Assembly: GCA_043802425.1 (NCBI GenBank)
Contig: JAZDLA010000044.1
Coordinates: 1-24,325 of the forward strand
Origin: JAGUYA01 sp043802425
GTDB lineage: Bacteria; Omnitrophota; Gorgyraeia; Gygaellales; Profunditerraquicolaceae
Direction: 5' to 3'
DNA: 24,325 bases
Shown here: one piece after another, positions 6,213 to 13,980 of the stretch
Numbering within the stretch: the stretch's first letter is position 1
How the letters are laid out: each line of letters begins with the position of its first letter
Program-made: the position numbers and the translations under genes
Notes under the pieces: model-generated
The model's input: the letters and a program-made list of their open reading frames with translations, nothing else
Databases searched by the model: none
What the model was told of the DNA's origin: nothing

Positions 6213-6767
6213 ATGACTCCCCGTTTATTAGAAAAATACCGTAATGAAATTGCCCCTCAAATGATGAAGGCGTTTTCTTTAAAGAATGCGTTGGCTGTGC
6301 CTCGACTGGAAAAAATAGTAATAAATATGGGCGTAGGCGAAGCGCTACAGGATATTAAAATTTTAGAGAAATCCATGGAAGACCTGGCCGTAATTACCGG
6401 GCAAAAACCTATCTTAAGACGGGCAAAGAAAGCAATTGCAAATTTTAAGATTAAACAGGGCCAGCCTATCGGTTGCAAAGTCACCTTAAGGCGCGCAATG
6501 ATGTACGAATTTATAGATAGGTTGTTGACTATCGCCCTTCCGCGTATCCGCGATTTTAGAGGGGTATCCCCGGATGCCTTTGACCAAAGAGGTAATTATA
6601 CTCTGGGTATTAGCGAACAGGGCATCTTTCCGGAGATAGATTATGACAAAATAACCCGGACGCAGGGAATGGATATAACCATAGTCATTAAAAACGCTAA
6701 GACTAAGGAAGAGGCGCGGGAATTCTTAAGGCTATTCGGCATGCCTTTTAAAAGCAGCACGGATTAG
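6213..6767 (+). CDS. rplE: 50S ribosomal protein L5
   Basis: 184 aa. PRLEKIVINMGVGEAL, then TGQKPILRRAKKAIANFKI, and the C-terminal NYTLGISEQGIFPEIDYDK are classic L5, the 5S rRNA-binding protein of the central protuberance. AGAGG within the rplX tail acts as the Shine-Dalgarno. Length and start are as expected. Confidence 0.98.
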   Translation: MTPRLLEKYRNEIAPQMMKAFSLKNALAVPRLEKIVINMGVGEALQDIKILEKSMEDLAVITGQKPILRRAKKAIANFKIKQGQPIGCKVTLRRAMMYEFIDRLLTIALPRIRDFRGVSPDAFDQRGNYTLGISEQGIFPEIDYDKITRTQGMDITIVIKNAKTKEEAREFLRLFGMPFKSSTD

Positions 6768-6800
6768 CGCGATATTTAAAGAGAGGAGAAAGGGTAACAA

Positions 6801-6986
6801 TTGGCTAAGAACTCACAGATAGCAAGATGGAAGAGGACGCCTAAATTTTCCACACGTAAGTATAACCGTTGCGCTATTTGCGGTAGGTCCGGAGGGTACC
6901 TAAGGAGATTCAGGCTCTGCCGCATATGTTTCAGAGAATTGGTCTGGCAGGGGCTAATACCCGGCGTTAAAAAGGCAAGCTGGTAA
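6801..6986 (+). CDS. rpsN: 30S ribosomal protein S14, type Z (zinc-binding)
   Basis: 61 aa from a TTG start at 6801, supported by GAGAGGAG at 6781-6788 and by the family-typical AKNSQIARWKRTPKF right after it; no ATG is available. CAIC and CRIC provide the four zinc ligands of the short S14 (rpsZ-like) class. It sits between rplE and rpsH as usual. Confidence 0.96.
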   Translation: MAKNSQIARWKRTPKFSTRKYNRCAICGRSGGYLRRFRLCRICFRELVWQGLIPGVKKASW

Positions 6987-7007
6987 AAAAACTAAACGAG
7001 GGAAGAA

Positions 7008-7403
7008 ATGTCTAGAACAGATTTAATTGCGGATTCTTTTACGATGATACGTAATGCCATGATGGCAAAAAAAGAGATTGTGGACTTACCGGCCTCTAAA
7101 CAGGTAAAGTCAATTTTAGATATCTTGAAAAAAGAAAACTACATCGATAATTTTAAACTCATGGAAGATAAAAAGCAGGGGTTACTTCGGGTATATCTAA
7201 AATATATCCGGGGCAAACCCGCAATCACAAATATAAAACGCATATCTAAACCGGGCCTGCGCGTGTATGTAAAACACAGCAAACTTCCTATCGTCTTAAG
7301 GGGAAAGGGGCTAGCCATAGTTTCTACCCCTAAAGGCATCGCTACTAATAACCAGGCAAGGGATTCGGGTTTAGGCGGAGAAGTAATAGGGTACATCTGG
7401 TAA
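7008..7403 (+). CDS. rpsH: 30S ribosomal protein S8
   Basis: 131 aa. DLIADSFTMIRNAMMAKKE at the start and GLAIVSTPKGIATNNQARDSG followed by GGEVIGYIW at the end are diagnostic of S8, a central-domain 16S binder and, in E. coli, the spc operon repressor. GAGGGAAG lies immediately before the start codon. Normal length, no anomalies. Confidence 0.98.
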   Translation: MSRTDLIADSFTMIRNAMMAKKEIVDLPASKQVKSILDILKKENYIDNFKLMEDKKQGLLRVYLKYIRGKPAITNIKRISKPGLRVYVKHSKLPIVLRGKGLAIVSTPKGIATNNQARDSGLGGEVIGYIW

Positions 7404-7416
7404 ACTGAGGTATCAA

Positions 7417-7959
7417 ATGTCTCGGATTGGTAAAAAACCTGTAACCATACCTAAGGAAGCAAAAATCGAAATCAAAGACGGCCAGGTTTATATCGAAGGG
7501 CCTAAAGGGAAACTTGCTCAGTCTTTGTCGCCCCGTATAAGCCTGGAGATAAAGGATGGACAGGTCTTTTTCAAGAGGGTTTCCGATATAAAAACTGATA
7601 AAGCCCTGCACGGTCTTTACCGGGCCTTAATTGCCAATATGTTCAAGGGAGTCACCGAAGGTTATAGCAAAGAATTGGAGATAATAGGGGTGGGATTTCG
7701 CGCCCAAGTTCAAAGTAATAATCTGAACATGCAGTTGGGTTTTTCTCACCCGGTAAATTTCTTAATACCTGAAGGGATAAAAATAGAGACCCCCAAACAA
7801 ACGCAAATTATAGTAAGTGGTATTGATAAGGAGAAGGTAGGCAAAGTAGCTTCGGAGATCCGTGCCATACGGCCGCCCGAACCATATAAAGGTAAGGGCA
7901 TACGCTACGCGGATGAATACGTGAAGAAAAAAATAGGTAAGCAGGCTGCCACTAAATAA
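7417..7959 (+). CDS. rplF: 50S ribosomal protein L6
   Basis: 180 aa. MSRIGKKPVTIPKEAKIEI opens the protein; the C-terminal RPPEPYKGKGIRYADE motif is the conserved 23S-binding signature of L6 near the sarcin-ricin loop. The two tandem L6 folds are present at normal length. TGAGG is the Shine-Dalgarno, with rplR 3 nt downstream. Confidence 0.98.
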   Translation: MSRIGKKPVTIPKEAKIEIKDGQVYIEGPKGKLAQSLSPRISLEIKDGQVFFKRVSDIKTDKALHGLYRALIANMFKGVTEGYSKELEIIGVGFRAQVQSNNLNMQLGFSHPVNFLIPEGIKIETPKQTQIIVSGIDKEKVGKVASEIRAIRPPEPYKGKGIRYADEYVKKKIGKQAATK

Positions 7960-7962
7960 GAA

Positions 7963-8325
7963 ATGAAAAATAAGAAAGAATCAATTAGGCTTAAAAGACA
8001 CGGCCGCATCCGCTTAAGGATTTCCGGCACAAAAGAAAGGCCGCGCTTAATTGTACACCGCAGCCTAAAAAATCTTTATGCCCAGCTTATAGATGATACT
8101 AAGAATATAACCTTGTTTTCTTTATCTACGCAGGATAAAGAGGTAAAACAAAAGTTTAATTATGCGGGGAACATAAAGGCAGCGGAATTCTTCGGCGGAG
8201 TTTTCGCCAAGAAGGCCAAGGAAAAAGGGATTGCCGCAATTGTATTTGACCGCGCAGGTTATCTGTATCACGGCAGGGTAAAGGTATTTGCCGAGGCCTT
8301 AAGAAAAGGTGGATTGGAGTTTTAA
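7963..8325 (+). CDS. rplR: 50S ribosomal protein L18
   Basis: 120 aa. RLKRHGRIRLRISGTKERP then RLIVHRSLKNLYAQLIDD and the C-terminal FDRAGYLYHGRVKVFAEALR are L18, the 5S rRNA partner of L5. It is spaced 3 nt from rplF and 3 nt from rpsE; expression is probably coupled because its own ribosome-binding site is weak. Confidence 0.97.
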   Translation: MKNKKESIRLKRHGRIRLRISGTKERPRLIVHRSLKNLYAQLIDDTKNITLFSLSTQDKEVKQKFNYAGNIKAAEFFGGVFAKKAKEKGIAAIVFDRAGYLYHGRVKVFAEALRKGGLEF

Positions 8326-8328
8326 GCA

Positions 8329-8823
8329 ATGAAAGGACTAAATATCGAACAGAATCCGGAATTTATCGAAAAAGTAATCACCATTAACCGCGTAGCTAAG
8401 GTAACTAAGGGTGGCAAAAAGATGTCTTTTAACGCCCTGGTGGTAGTAGGTAATACTAAAGGCCGCGTGGGTTTTGCTTTAGGTAAAGCCAATGAGGTCG
8501 CAGACGCCATCCGTAAGGGATTAGTTAAAGCCAAAAAGGAACTCTTTAGGGTTTCCCTGGAAGGCTCTACCATACCCCATGAAATTATCGGCAAATTCGG
8601 CGCAGCAAGAGTACTCCTTAAGCCCGCATCAGAAGGAACGGGCGTAATTGCTGCCGGGCCGGTAAGGGCAATATGCGAAGCAGCGGGGATAAGGGACATT
8701 CTTACTAAATGCCTTAGATCCAATAATCCTTTAAATGTAATCAAAGCAACTGTGCAGGGATTAAAAAGCTTAAAGGTAATAGAAAATGAAGGCAAAAACA
8801 ACCCAGAAGAAGACAAGCCATAA
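8329..8823 (+). CDS. rpsE: 30S ribosomal protein S5
   Basis: 164 aa. The double-stranded-RNA-like N-domain (INRVAKVTKGGKKMSFNALV) and the C-terminal GPVRAICEAAGIRDILTKCL segment identify S5, which helps form the mRNA entry site. TTGGAG upstream serves the start. The last 38 nt are overlapped by the longest reading of rplO. The next gene is rplO rather than rpmD, an atypical order. Confidence 0.97.
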   Translation: MKGLNIEQNPEFIEKVITINRVAKVTKGGKKMSFNALVVVGNTKGRVGFALGKANEVADAIRKGLVKAKKELFRVSLEGSTIPHEIIGKFGAARVLLKPASEGTGVIAAGPVRAICEAAGIRDILTKCLRSNNPLNVIKATVQGLKSLKVIENEGKNNPEEDKP

Positions 8824-9340
8824 AAAAAGGCCAGCGATTTTGGCTAAAGGCTCCCGATTGCTAGATAGGCAAGGAGCTGCTTCTAGGAAAAAGGAGGTTG
8901 CGCTTTTTAATTTAAAGGTGCCTTACGGCGCACACAAGCGTAAAAAAATATTAGGCAGGGGCTCTAGTTCCGGCCACGGTAAAACTTCTACCCGCGGCAG
9001 TAAAGGCCAAACCTCGCGTTCAGGAAAACACAAGTATCTTGGCTTTGAGGGTGGCCAGACGCCTTTAATACGTAGGATCCCTAAACGCGGATTTGTCAAC
9101 AGATTCAAAAAAATATACCAGATCGTTCATTTAAAGAATTTAAATAAAATTAAAGAGACGAGCGTAACCCTGGATTTATTACAGACAAAGGGGCTGATCA
9201 AGGATAAGAATAGATTGGTAAAGATCTTAAGCGACGGAGAGATTAAGAACCCTATTACTATCCAGGCCCACGCGATTTCTAAAAAGGCGCTGGAAAAGAT
9301 TCAGGGTGCAGGCGGAAAAGTAGAGGTTATCCATGCTTAG
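8786..9340 (+). CDS. rplO: 50S ribosomal protein L15 (start uncertain, possible N-terminal extension)
   Basis: Up to 184 aa. From about residue 40 the sequence is typical L15: LFNLKVPYGAHKRKKILGRG, then GSSSGHGKTSTRGSKGQ, FEGGQTPLIRRIPKRGF and the C-terminal GAGGKVEVIHA. The first 38 residues (rich in K, R, A) have no counterpart in usual L15. Candidate starts are ATG 8786 (AAAGG 9 nt upstream, 38-nt overlap with rpsE), TTG 8840 (AAAAGG 9 nt upstream, no overlap, 166 aa) and TTG 8858. At the position where homologues start the codon is GTT, preceded by a strong AAAAAGGAGG at 8887-8896. The family call is firm; the start is not. Confidence 0.9.
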   Translation: MKAKTTQKKTSHKKRPAILAKGSRLLDRQGAASRKKEVALFNLKVPYGAHKRKKILGRGSSSGHGKTSTRGSKGQTSRSGKHKYLGFEGGQTPLIRRIPKRGFVNRFKKIYQIVHLKNLNKIKETSVTLDLLQTKGLIKDKNRLVKILSDGEIKNPITIQAHAISKKALEKIQGAGGKVEVIHA

Positions 9341-10679
9341 CGCGCTAGTAAATTCCTTCAAGATTCCGGACCTAAAAAAACGACTTATTGTTACAGCCAT
9401 ACTCATTACTATCTACCGTATCGGCTGCTACATACCCACGCCCGGTATCGACGGAGCAGCGTTAGCGGAATTTTTTAACCGCATGGCCAAAACTCAGGGC
9501 GGAGCATTATTCGGCATAATCAATATGTTTTCCGGAGGCGCAATGGAAAGGTTGACTATCTTTGCCCTGGGGATTATGCCATATATATCTGCTTCGATTA
9601 TACTGCAGCTATTAACCGCGGTCATACCATTCTTAGAAAAATTAGCTAAAGAAGGTAAGGCCGGTTACGAAAAGATAAACCAATATACGCGTTACGGCAC
9701 AGTTGCCCTCTCCATTATCCAATCATTTTTTATCGCTCTCTGGTTAGAGAATCCGGCACGCTTTGAAGGCCTGCGGATAGTGATGTATCCGGGTTGGGCC
9801 TTTAGAATCCTCACTGTCCTTACCCTGACTACCGGCACAATATTCATTATGTGGTTAGGTGAACAGATACAGGAAAGGGGTATTGGCAACGGCATATCTC
9901 TGGTAATTACCGCCGGTATTATCTCCAGGATCTGGCCGGCGATGAATCAGTTATTTATCCTGATTTCGCCTTTTTCTCCGGCTCGTCGGCAAATCCAACC
10001 TTTTACCCTCTTGGTCATGGCGGCTTTACTTGCGGGGGTGGTATTTGCAGTGATCTTAATTACCCAGGGGCAGAGAAAAATCCCCGTGCAGTATGCGCGC
10101 AGAATCGTCGGCAGAAAAATCTTCGGCGGCCAAAGTACCTATATACCTTTAAAAGTAGATACTTCCGGGGTTATCGCCATCATCTTTGCTCAGTCTATAA
10201 TCTTATTTCCGGCAACTGTGGCTTCTTTTATACCTAACCCTGCCTTCCAAAGATTGGCCCAGGGTTTAGTCAGAGGGCACCTGCTTTATACCCTTGTTTA
10301 TGCGCTGCTTATAATATTTTTCTGTTATTTTTATACTGCTATTGTATTCAACCCTGTAGATTTATCAGAGAATATGAAAAAGTACGGCGGTTTTATCCCG
10401 GGCATAAGGCCTGGTTCCTCTACCACCGAATTCCTGGATTACGTGATGACACGGATTACCTTAGCCGGGGCAATGTTTATTGCCTTTATCGCTATATTTC
10501 CGGATTTTATTATGGCCTGGCTTAAGGTCCCATATCTGGTAGCTTCTTTTTTCGGCGGCACAGGAATACTGATTATAGTGGGAGTGGTTTTAGATACGAT
10601 AAAACAAATAGAGTCGCATCTTTTGATGCATCATTACGAGGGGTTTATTAAATCCGGACGCATCAAGGGAAGAAGGTAA
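9333..10679 (+). CDS. secY: Protein translocase subunit SecY
   Basis: 448 aa. About ten hydrophobic segments are visible, from LIVTAILITIYRIG near residue 18 to ILIIVGVVLDTIKQIESHL near the end. GCYIPTPGID, the FALGIMPYISASIILQL stretch and the cytosolic loop ITQGQRKIPVQYARR are SecY hallmarks. It forms the lateral-gated channel of the Sec translocon in the inner membrane. The start overlaps the rplO stop by 8 nt, with GAGG at 9323-9326 as its Shine-Dalgarno. Confidence 0.98.
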   Translation: MLSALVNSFKIPDLKKRLIVTAILITIYRIGCYIPTPGIDGAALAEFFNRMAKTQGGALFGIINMFSGGAMERLTIFALGIMPYISASIILQLLTAVIPFLEKLAKEGKAGYEKINQYTRYGTVALSIIQSFFIALWLENPARFEGLRIVMYPGWAFRILTVLTLTTGTIFIMWLGEQIQERGIGNGISLVITAGIISRIWPAMNQLFILISPFSPARRQIQPFTLLVMAALLAGVVFAVILITQGQRKIPVQYARRIVGRKIFGGQSTYIPLKVDTSGVIAIIFAQSIILFPATVASFIPNPAFQRLAQGLVRGHLLYTLVYALLIIFFCYFYTAIVFNPVDLSENMKKYGGFIPGIRPGSSTTEFLDYVMTRITLAGAMFIAFIAIFPDFIMAWLKVPYLVASFFGGTGILIIVGVVLDTIKQIESHLLMHHYEGFIKSGRIKGRR

Positions 10680-10690
10680 TTTTAAAGGGT

Positions 10691-11356
10691 ATGCAAATAA
10701 TATTACTAGGGCCTCCTGGTGCAGGAAAAGGTACGCAGGCTAAGACATTAGCAGTGAATTTGGGATTACCGCATATATCGACGGGCGATATACTCAGGCA
10801 GAATGTTTCAGAGAATACGCCATTGGGTAGACAGGCCAATGATTTTATGAATAAGGGGGCGTTGGTACCGGATGAATTAGTTACGCAGATGCTAAATGAG
10901 CGTATTAGTCAGCCGGACGTGCAAAAAGGATTTATTTTAGATGGTTACCCCCGTAACATCAGCCAGGCAGAAGCCCTGGAGGAGATGTTAAAACGCTGGG
11001 ATCTTGGGATAGACCTGGCGGTTTATCTGGATACCAGCGAACCGGTAATTATACAGCGGCTTTCAGGACGTTTAGTCTGTAGTCTTTGCGGCGCTAATTT
11101 TCATAGTACAAACATGCCGCCAAAAATTAATATGGCTTGTGATAACTGCGGTGGTAAGCTTTATCAAAGAAACGATGATAACCCCGAAACTATAAAAAAG
11201 CGCCTGCAGGTATATTTAAAAGAATCTTCTCCAGTGGTCCAGTATTACCAAGAAAAGGGGACGCTATATCGGCTCTTGGCAGACATAGACGCAGAGATAG
11301 TCCTAGATAAAATTATTACACTGGTAAAAGAACGCGATGATTCCCATAAAGTCTAA
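10691..11356 (+). CDS. adk: Adenylate kinase (zinc-LID type)
   Basis: 221 aa. The P-loop GPPGAGKGT is at residues 7-15, the AMP-site DGYPRN at 84-89, and the LID contains CSLC (130-133) and CDNC (150-153), the four-cysteine zinc form common in Gram-positives and deep-branching lineages. It catalyses ATP + AMP to 2 ADP in the cytosol. Its place between secY and map is the common bacterial arrangement. The last 20 nt overlap the start of map. Confidence 0.98.
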   Translation: MQIILLGPPGAGKGTQAKTLAVNLGLPHISTGDILRQNVSENTPLGRQANDFMNKGALVPDELVTQMLNERISQPDVQKGFILDGYPRNISQAEALEEMLKRWDLGIDLAVYLDTSEPVIIQRLSGRLVCSLCGANFHSTNMPPKINMACDNCGGKLYQRNDDNPETIKKRLQVYLKESSPVVQYYQEKGTLYRLLADIDAEIVLDKIITLVKERDDSHKV

Positions 11357-12080
11357 AGAAGATTTAAAAATGCTGAAAAAATCCGGTAAAATCTTGGCCG
11401 AAATCTTACAGCGGTTAAAAGAATCCGCTAAAGCGGGCATATCTACAGTTAAAATCGACACATTAGCCGAAGAATTAACCAGCAAGAAAAATGTCTTGCC
11501 TGCCTTTAAGGGCTACAGGGGTTTCCCAGCTAATATCTGTACTTCGTTAAATGAAGAAGTAGTGCATGGATTACCCAGTTCTAGGATATTAGAAGAGGGG
11601 GATATTATAAGTTTAGATTTAGGCATAAATTATAAAGGTTATTTCTGCGATGGGGCGGTTACCCTGGGGATAGGACGAGTCGACGGCCCTAAAGAAAAAC
11701 TGATTGATATAACCAGAAATGCCCTATCCGAAGGTATAAATCAGGCAAAGACGGATAACCGCGTGTCGGATATCTCCTGCGCAATTCAAACCTATGTAGA
11801 AAAACACGGGCTTTCGGTAGTAAGGCAATTCGTAGGCCATGGCATAGGCCGCAGCCTACACGAAGCCCCTGAGATACCCAATTTTGGATTACCGCATCAG
11901 GGCGAAGTATTGAGAAATGGCATGGTCTTGGCCATCGAGCCTATGGTAAATATGGGGACATGGGAATGTCAGGTCCTGGATAACGGTTGGACCGCAGTAA
12001 CAAAAGACGGCAGACCATCAGCCCACTTTGAACATACGGTAGCGATTACCGAGGCAGGGCCGGAGATTCTCACCAACTAA
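11337..12080 (+). CDS. map: Methionine aminopeptidase, type I
   Basis: 247 aa. All five metal ligands are visible: D94, D105, H168, E201 and E232, with the substrate histidines H77 and H175. It removes N-terminal methionine from nascent proteins. ATG 11337 lies inside adk (20-nt overlap); it gives MIPIKSKEDLKMLKKSGKIL, the normal family N-terminus, so a later start is unlikely. No N-terminal zinc or SH3 extension is present. infA follows after 5 nt. Confidence 0.98.
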   Translation: MIPIKSKEDLKMLKKSGKILAEILQRLKESAKAGISTVKIDTLAEELTSKKNVLPAFKGYRGFPANICTSLNEEVVHGLPSSRILEEGDIISLDLGINYKGYFCDGAVTLGIGRVDGPKEKLIDITRNALSEGINQAKTDNRVSDISCAIQTYVEKHGLSVVRQFVGHGIGRSLHEAPEIPNFGLPHQGEVLRNGMVLAIEPMVNMGTWECQVLDNGWTAVTKDGRPSAHFEHTVAITEAGPEILTN

Positions 12081-12085
12081 AGAGT

Positions 12086-12304
12086 ATGGCTAAAGAAGAG
12101 CTGATCGAAACCGAAGGTACGGTAATTGAAGCACTCCCCAATGCTATGTTTAAAGTAGAGTTAGAAAACGGTCATCGCGTACTTGCCCATGTCTCGGGTA
12201 AAATGCGCATGCACTTTATCAGAATACTTCCGGGAGATAAAGTAAAACTGGAGCTCTCCCCTTATGATTTGACCAGGGGCAGGATTACTTTTAGATCGAA
12301 ATAG
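12086..12304 (+). CDS. infA: Translation initiation factor IF-1
   Basis: 72 aa, exact family length. The S1/OB-fold sequence reads AKEELIETEGTVIEALPNAM, then FKVELENGHRVLAHVSGKMR and GDKVKLELSPYDLTRGRI. IF-1 occupies the A site during initiation. It begins 5 nt after map and is followed by rpmJ. Confidence 0.98.
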   Translation: MAKEELIETEGTVIEALPNAMFKVELENGHRVLAHVSGKMRMHFIRILPGDKVKLELSPYDLTRGRITFRSK

Positions 12305-12321
12305 CTAAAGGACTCTAAATT

Positions 12322-12435
12322 ATGAAAGTAAAGGCTTCAGTCAGAAAAATTTGCGATAGGTGTAAAGTTATTAAAAGAAGAGGGGTTGTCCGTATCATCT
12401 GCCCAAATCCTAAACATAAACAAAGACAAGGCTAA
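12322..12435 (+). CDS. rpmJ: 50S ribosomal protein L36 (zinc-binding)
   Basis: 37 aa, easy to miss because of its size. ATG 12322 is preceded by AAAGGA at 12307-12312. The peptide starts MKVKASVRKICDRCKVIKRR and continues to a CPNPKHKQRQG tail, giving the C-x2-C, C-x4-H zinc ligands of the type-A L36. It lies between infA and rpsM as in most bacteria. Stop TAA is at 12433-12435. Confidence 0.97.
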   Translation: MKVKASVRKICDRCKVIKRRGVVRIICPNPKHKQRQG

Positions 12436-12462
12436 GGGCTTTAAAGATAAAGGGAGGAAGAT

Positions 12463-12882
12463 GTGCCCAGGATTATAGGCGTAGATATACCTAAAGAAAA
12501 AAGGATTGAAATAGCCTTAACTTATCTCTATGGCGTAGGTAGGGCTGTATCCAATAAAATCCTTAAGGAAGCCCAGATAAGCCCAGATAAGCGTGCCAAA
12601 GATTTAACCGAAGAGGAATCCGTACGCATCACTAATACCATACAAAAGATGGGCTTAAGGTTAGAGGGTGATTTACGACGGGAAATCTCGCAAAACATTA
12701 AAAGATTAATGGACATAGGTTGCTGGAGGGGGATGCGCCATAAGAAGGGACTTCCCGTTAGAGGCCAACGCACCCGCACAAATGCCAGGACAAGAAAAGG
12801 CCCGCGTAGGAGAGGCATGGCAGCGATAAAGAAACCTGCCGATGAGAAGAAGGCAGCTCCTACGGCTAAAGCTGCAAAATAA
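12463..12882 (+). CDS. rpsM: 30S ribosomal protein S13
   Basis: 139 aa from GTG 12463, giving MPRIIGVDIPKEKRIEIALT, the standard S13 opening; AGGGAGG at 12451-12457 is the Shine-Dalgarno with 5 nt spacing. An overlapping ATG at 12461 is out of frame and soon stops. The helix-two-turn-helix region and the C-terminal RGMRHKKGLPVRGQRTRTNA and KGPRR blocks are intact. An alanine/lysine-rich tail of about 20 residues ends the protein. A tandem 10-bp duplication (AGCCCAGATA twice) lies near 12570-12591 without breaking the frame. Confidence 0.98.
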   Translation: MPRIIGVDIPKEKRIEIALTYLYGVGRAVSNKILKEAQISPDKRAKDLTEEESVRITNTIQKMGLRLEGDLRREISQNIKRLMDIGCWRGMRHKKGLPVRGQRTRTNARTRKGPRRRGMAAIKKPADEKKAAPTAKAAK

Positions 12883-12900
12883 CCTAAGGAGTAACGAAAG

Positions 12901-13290
12901 ATGGCAGTAAAAGATAAAGCAAAAAAGAAAAAAATCGCAAAAGGCATAACCATGGGCATTGCCCATATCCAGGCGACTTTCAATAATACCATCATTACCA
13001 TAACCGATAAGCAGGGCAATACCCTAGTTTGGTCTGCCCCCGGCGTTGTGGGTTACGGAGGTTCAAAAAAATCTACGCCTTTTGCTGCCCAGATTGCCGC
13101 TACTGATGCAGCAAGAAAGGCAAAAGAAATCGGGCTGAAGGAAATAGAGGTGTACGTAAAGGGCCCCGGTTCAGGTAGAGAGTCAGCGATCAGGGCACTA
13201 CAGGCTGCGGGGTTAACTATAACCTTAATCAGAGACGTAACGCCTATCCCGCATAACGGTTGCCGTGCCAAAAAAAGAAGGAGAGTATAA
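12901..13290 (+). CDS. rpsK: 30S ribosomal protein S11
   Basis: 129 aa. GIAHIQATFNNTIITITDKQ, then GGSKKSTPFAAQIAA and VYVKGPGSGRESAIRALQ, ending in DVTPIPHNGCRAKKRRRV, are S11 signatures; it forms the 30S platform. CTAAGGAG lies upstream of ATG 12901. It overlaps the Shine-Dalgarno region of rpsD, whose ATG is 5 nt after the stop. Confidence 0.98.
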   Translation: MAVKDKAKKKKIAKGITMGIAHIQATFNNTIITITDKQGNTLVWSAPGVVGYGGSKKSTPFAAQIAATDAARKAKEIGLKEIEVYVKGPGSGRESAIRALQAAGLTITLIRDVTPIPHNGCRAKKRRRV

Positions 13291-13295
13291 AATCA

Positions 13296-13925
13296 ATGGG
13301 CCGCTATATTAATGCTGTTTGCAGGCTATGTAGACGTCAAGGGGAAAAATTATTCTTAAAGGGTCCCAGGTGCACCAGCCCAAAATGCGCTTTGGCTAAA
13401 AGAAGCTATGCCCCGGGTCAACACGGCGAGGGTAGAAGGCAAAAACTCTCTAACTACGGCGTACAGTTAAGAGAAAAACAAAAAGCGAAGCGGATATATG
13501 GGGTTTTAGAAAAACAGTTCCGCAGATATTTTAAGATTGCTTCTAAGACTAAGGGCGTAACTGGAAAGGTATTATTACAGATGCTGGAGAGAAGGCTGGA
13601 TAATGTTGTTTTTAGATTAGGCTTGGGCCTATCCAGGGCGCAAGGCCGACAGATTGTGCGCCACAATTTCGTCTATATAAATTCTAAGCGGGTAAATATC
13701 CCCTCTTATTTAATAAATACGAATGACCTTATCGAAATCAAGCCCAAAGAAAAGGCAAAGAAGAAATTTATAGAAAATCTTGAGATTACGCGCGACAGAA
13801 GCGTTCCTTCGTGGCTGGAATTTGATTCTGGAAATATGAAGGCAAAGGTTGTAAGGTTGCCCGAAAAAGAAGATATACAACAGCCGATTCAAGAGCAGTT
13901 GATCGTAGAGTTATATTCTAAATAA
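13296..13925 (+). CDS. rpsD: 30S ribosomal protein S4 (zinc-binding C+ form)
   Basis: 209 aa from ATG 13296; an upstream in-frame ATG at 13260 would add residues encoded inside rpsK and is rejected. MGRYINAVCRLCRRQGEKL has C9 and C12, with C26 and C31 completing the zinc site of the C+ S4 type. The S4 RNA-binding domain (MLERRLDNVVFRLGLGLS, then RAQGRQIVRHNFVYINSKRV) is intact. S4 initiates 30S assembly and represses the alpha operon in E. coli. AAGGAG at 13278-13283 serves the start. Confidence 0.98.
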   Translation: MGRYINAVCRLCRRQGEKLFLKGPRCTSPKCALAKRSYAPGQHGEGRRQKLSNYGVQLREKQKAKRIYGVLEKQFRRYFKIASKTKGVTGKVLLQMLERRLDNVVFRLGLGLSRAQGRQIVRHNFVYINSKRVNIPSYLINTNDLIEIKPKEKAKKKFIENLEITRDRSVPSWLEFDSGNMKAKVVRLPEKEDIQQPIQEQLIVELYSK

Positions 13926-13980
13926 ATTTACGGATTTATTTTATAAAAGGGCTCCGATTTTTCTTTTTTAAGGAGGTAAG
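13926..13980 (+). promoter_or_regulatory. rpsD-rpoA spacer with strong Shine-Dalgarno
   Basis: This 55-nt gap is AT-rich and contains a near-perfect AAGGAGGT at 13970-13977, four bases from the rpoA ATG, one of the strongest ribosome-binding sites in the window. A weak CGGA...TCCG pairing followed by a T/C-rich run (13955-13968) could be a leaky terminator, but the stem is only 4 bp with a long loop, so I do not call one. No convincing -35/-10 pair is seen. Confidence 0.5.

Noticed and set aside
8322..8816. Long antisense open frame (164 codons) opposite rpsE
   Set aside because: It mirrors a strongly conserved ribosomal gene, has no recognisable protein pattern and no supporting ribosome-binding site; a codon-bias shadow.
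12461..12478. ATG at 12461 as the rpsM start
   Set aside because: It is out of frame with S13 and stops after five codons (TAG at 12476); GTG 12463 gives the conserved N-terminus at proper spacing from AGGGAGG.
12528..13019. Antisense open frame (163 codons) spanning rpsM and rpsK
   Set aside because: It crosses two certain ribosomal genes and their spacer, is of low-complexity hydrophobic composition and resembles no family.
13260..13295. Upstream in-frame ATG extending rpsD into rpsK
   Set aside because: The added residues are encoded inside rpsK and are not S4-like; ATG 13296 yields the conserved MGRYINAVCRLC start.
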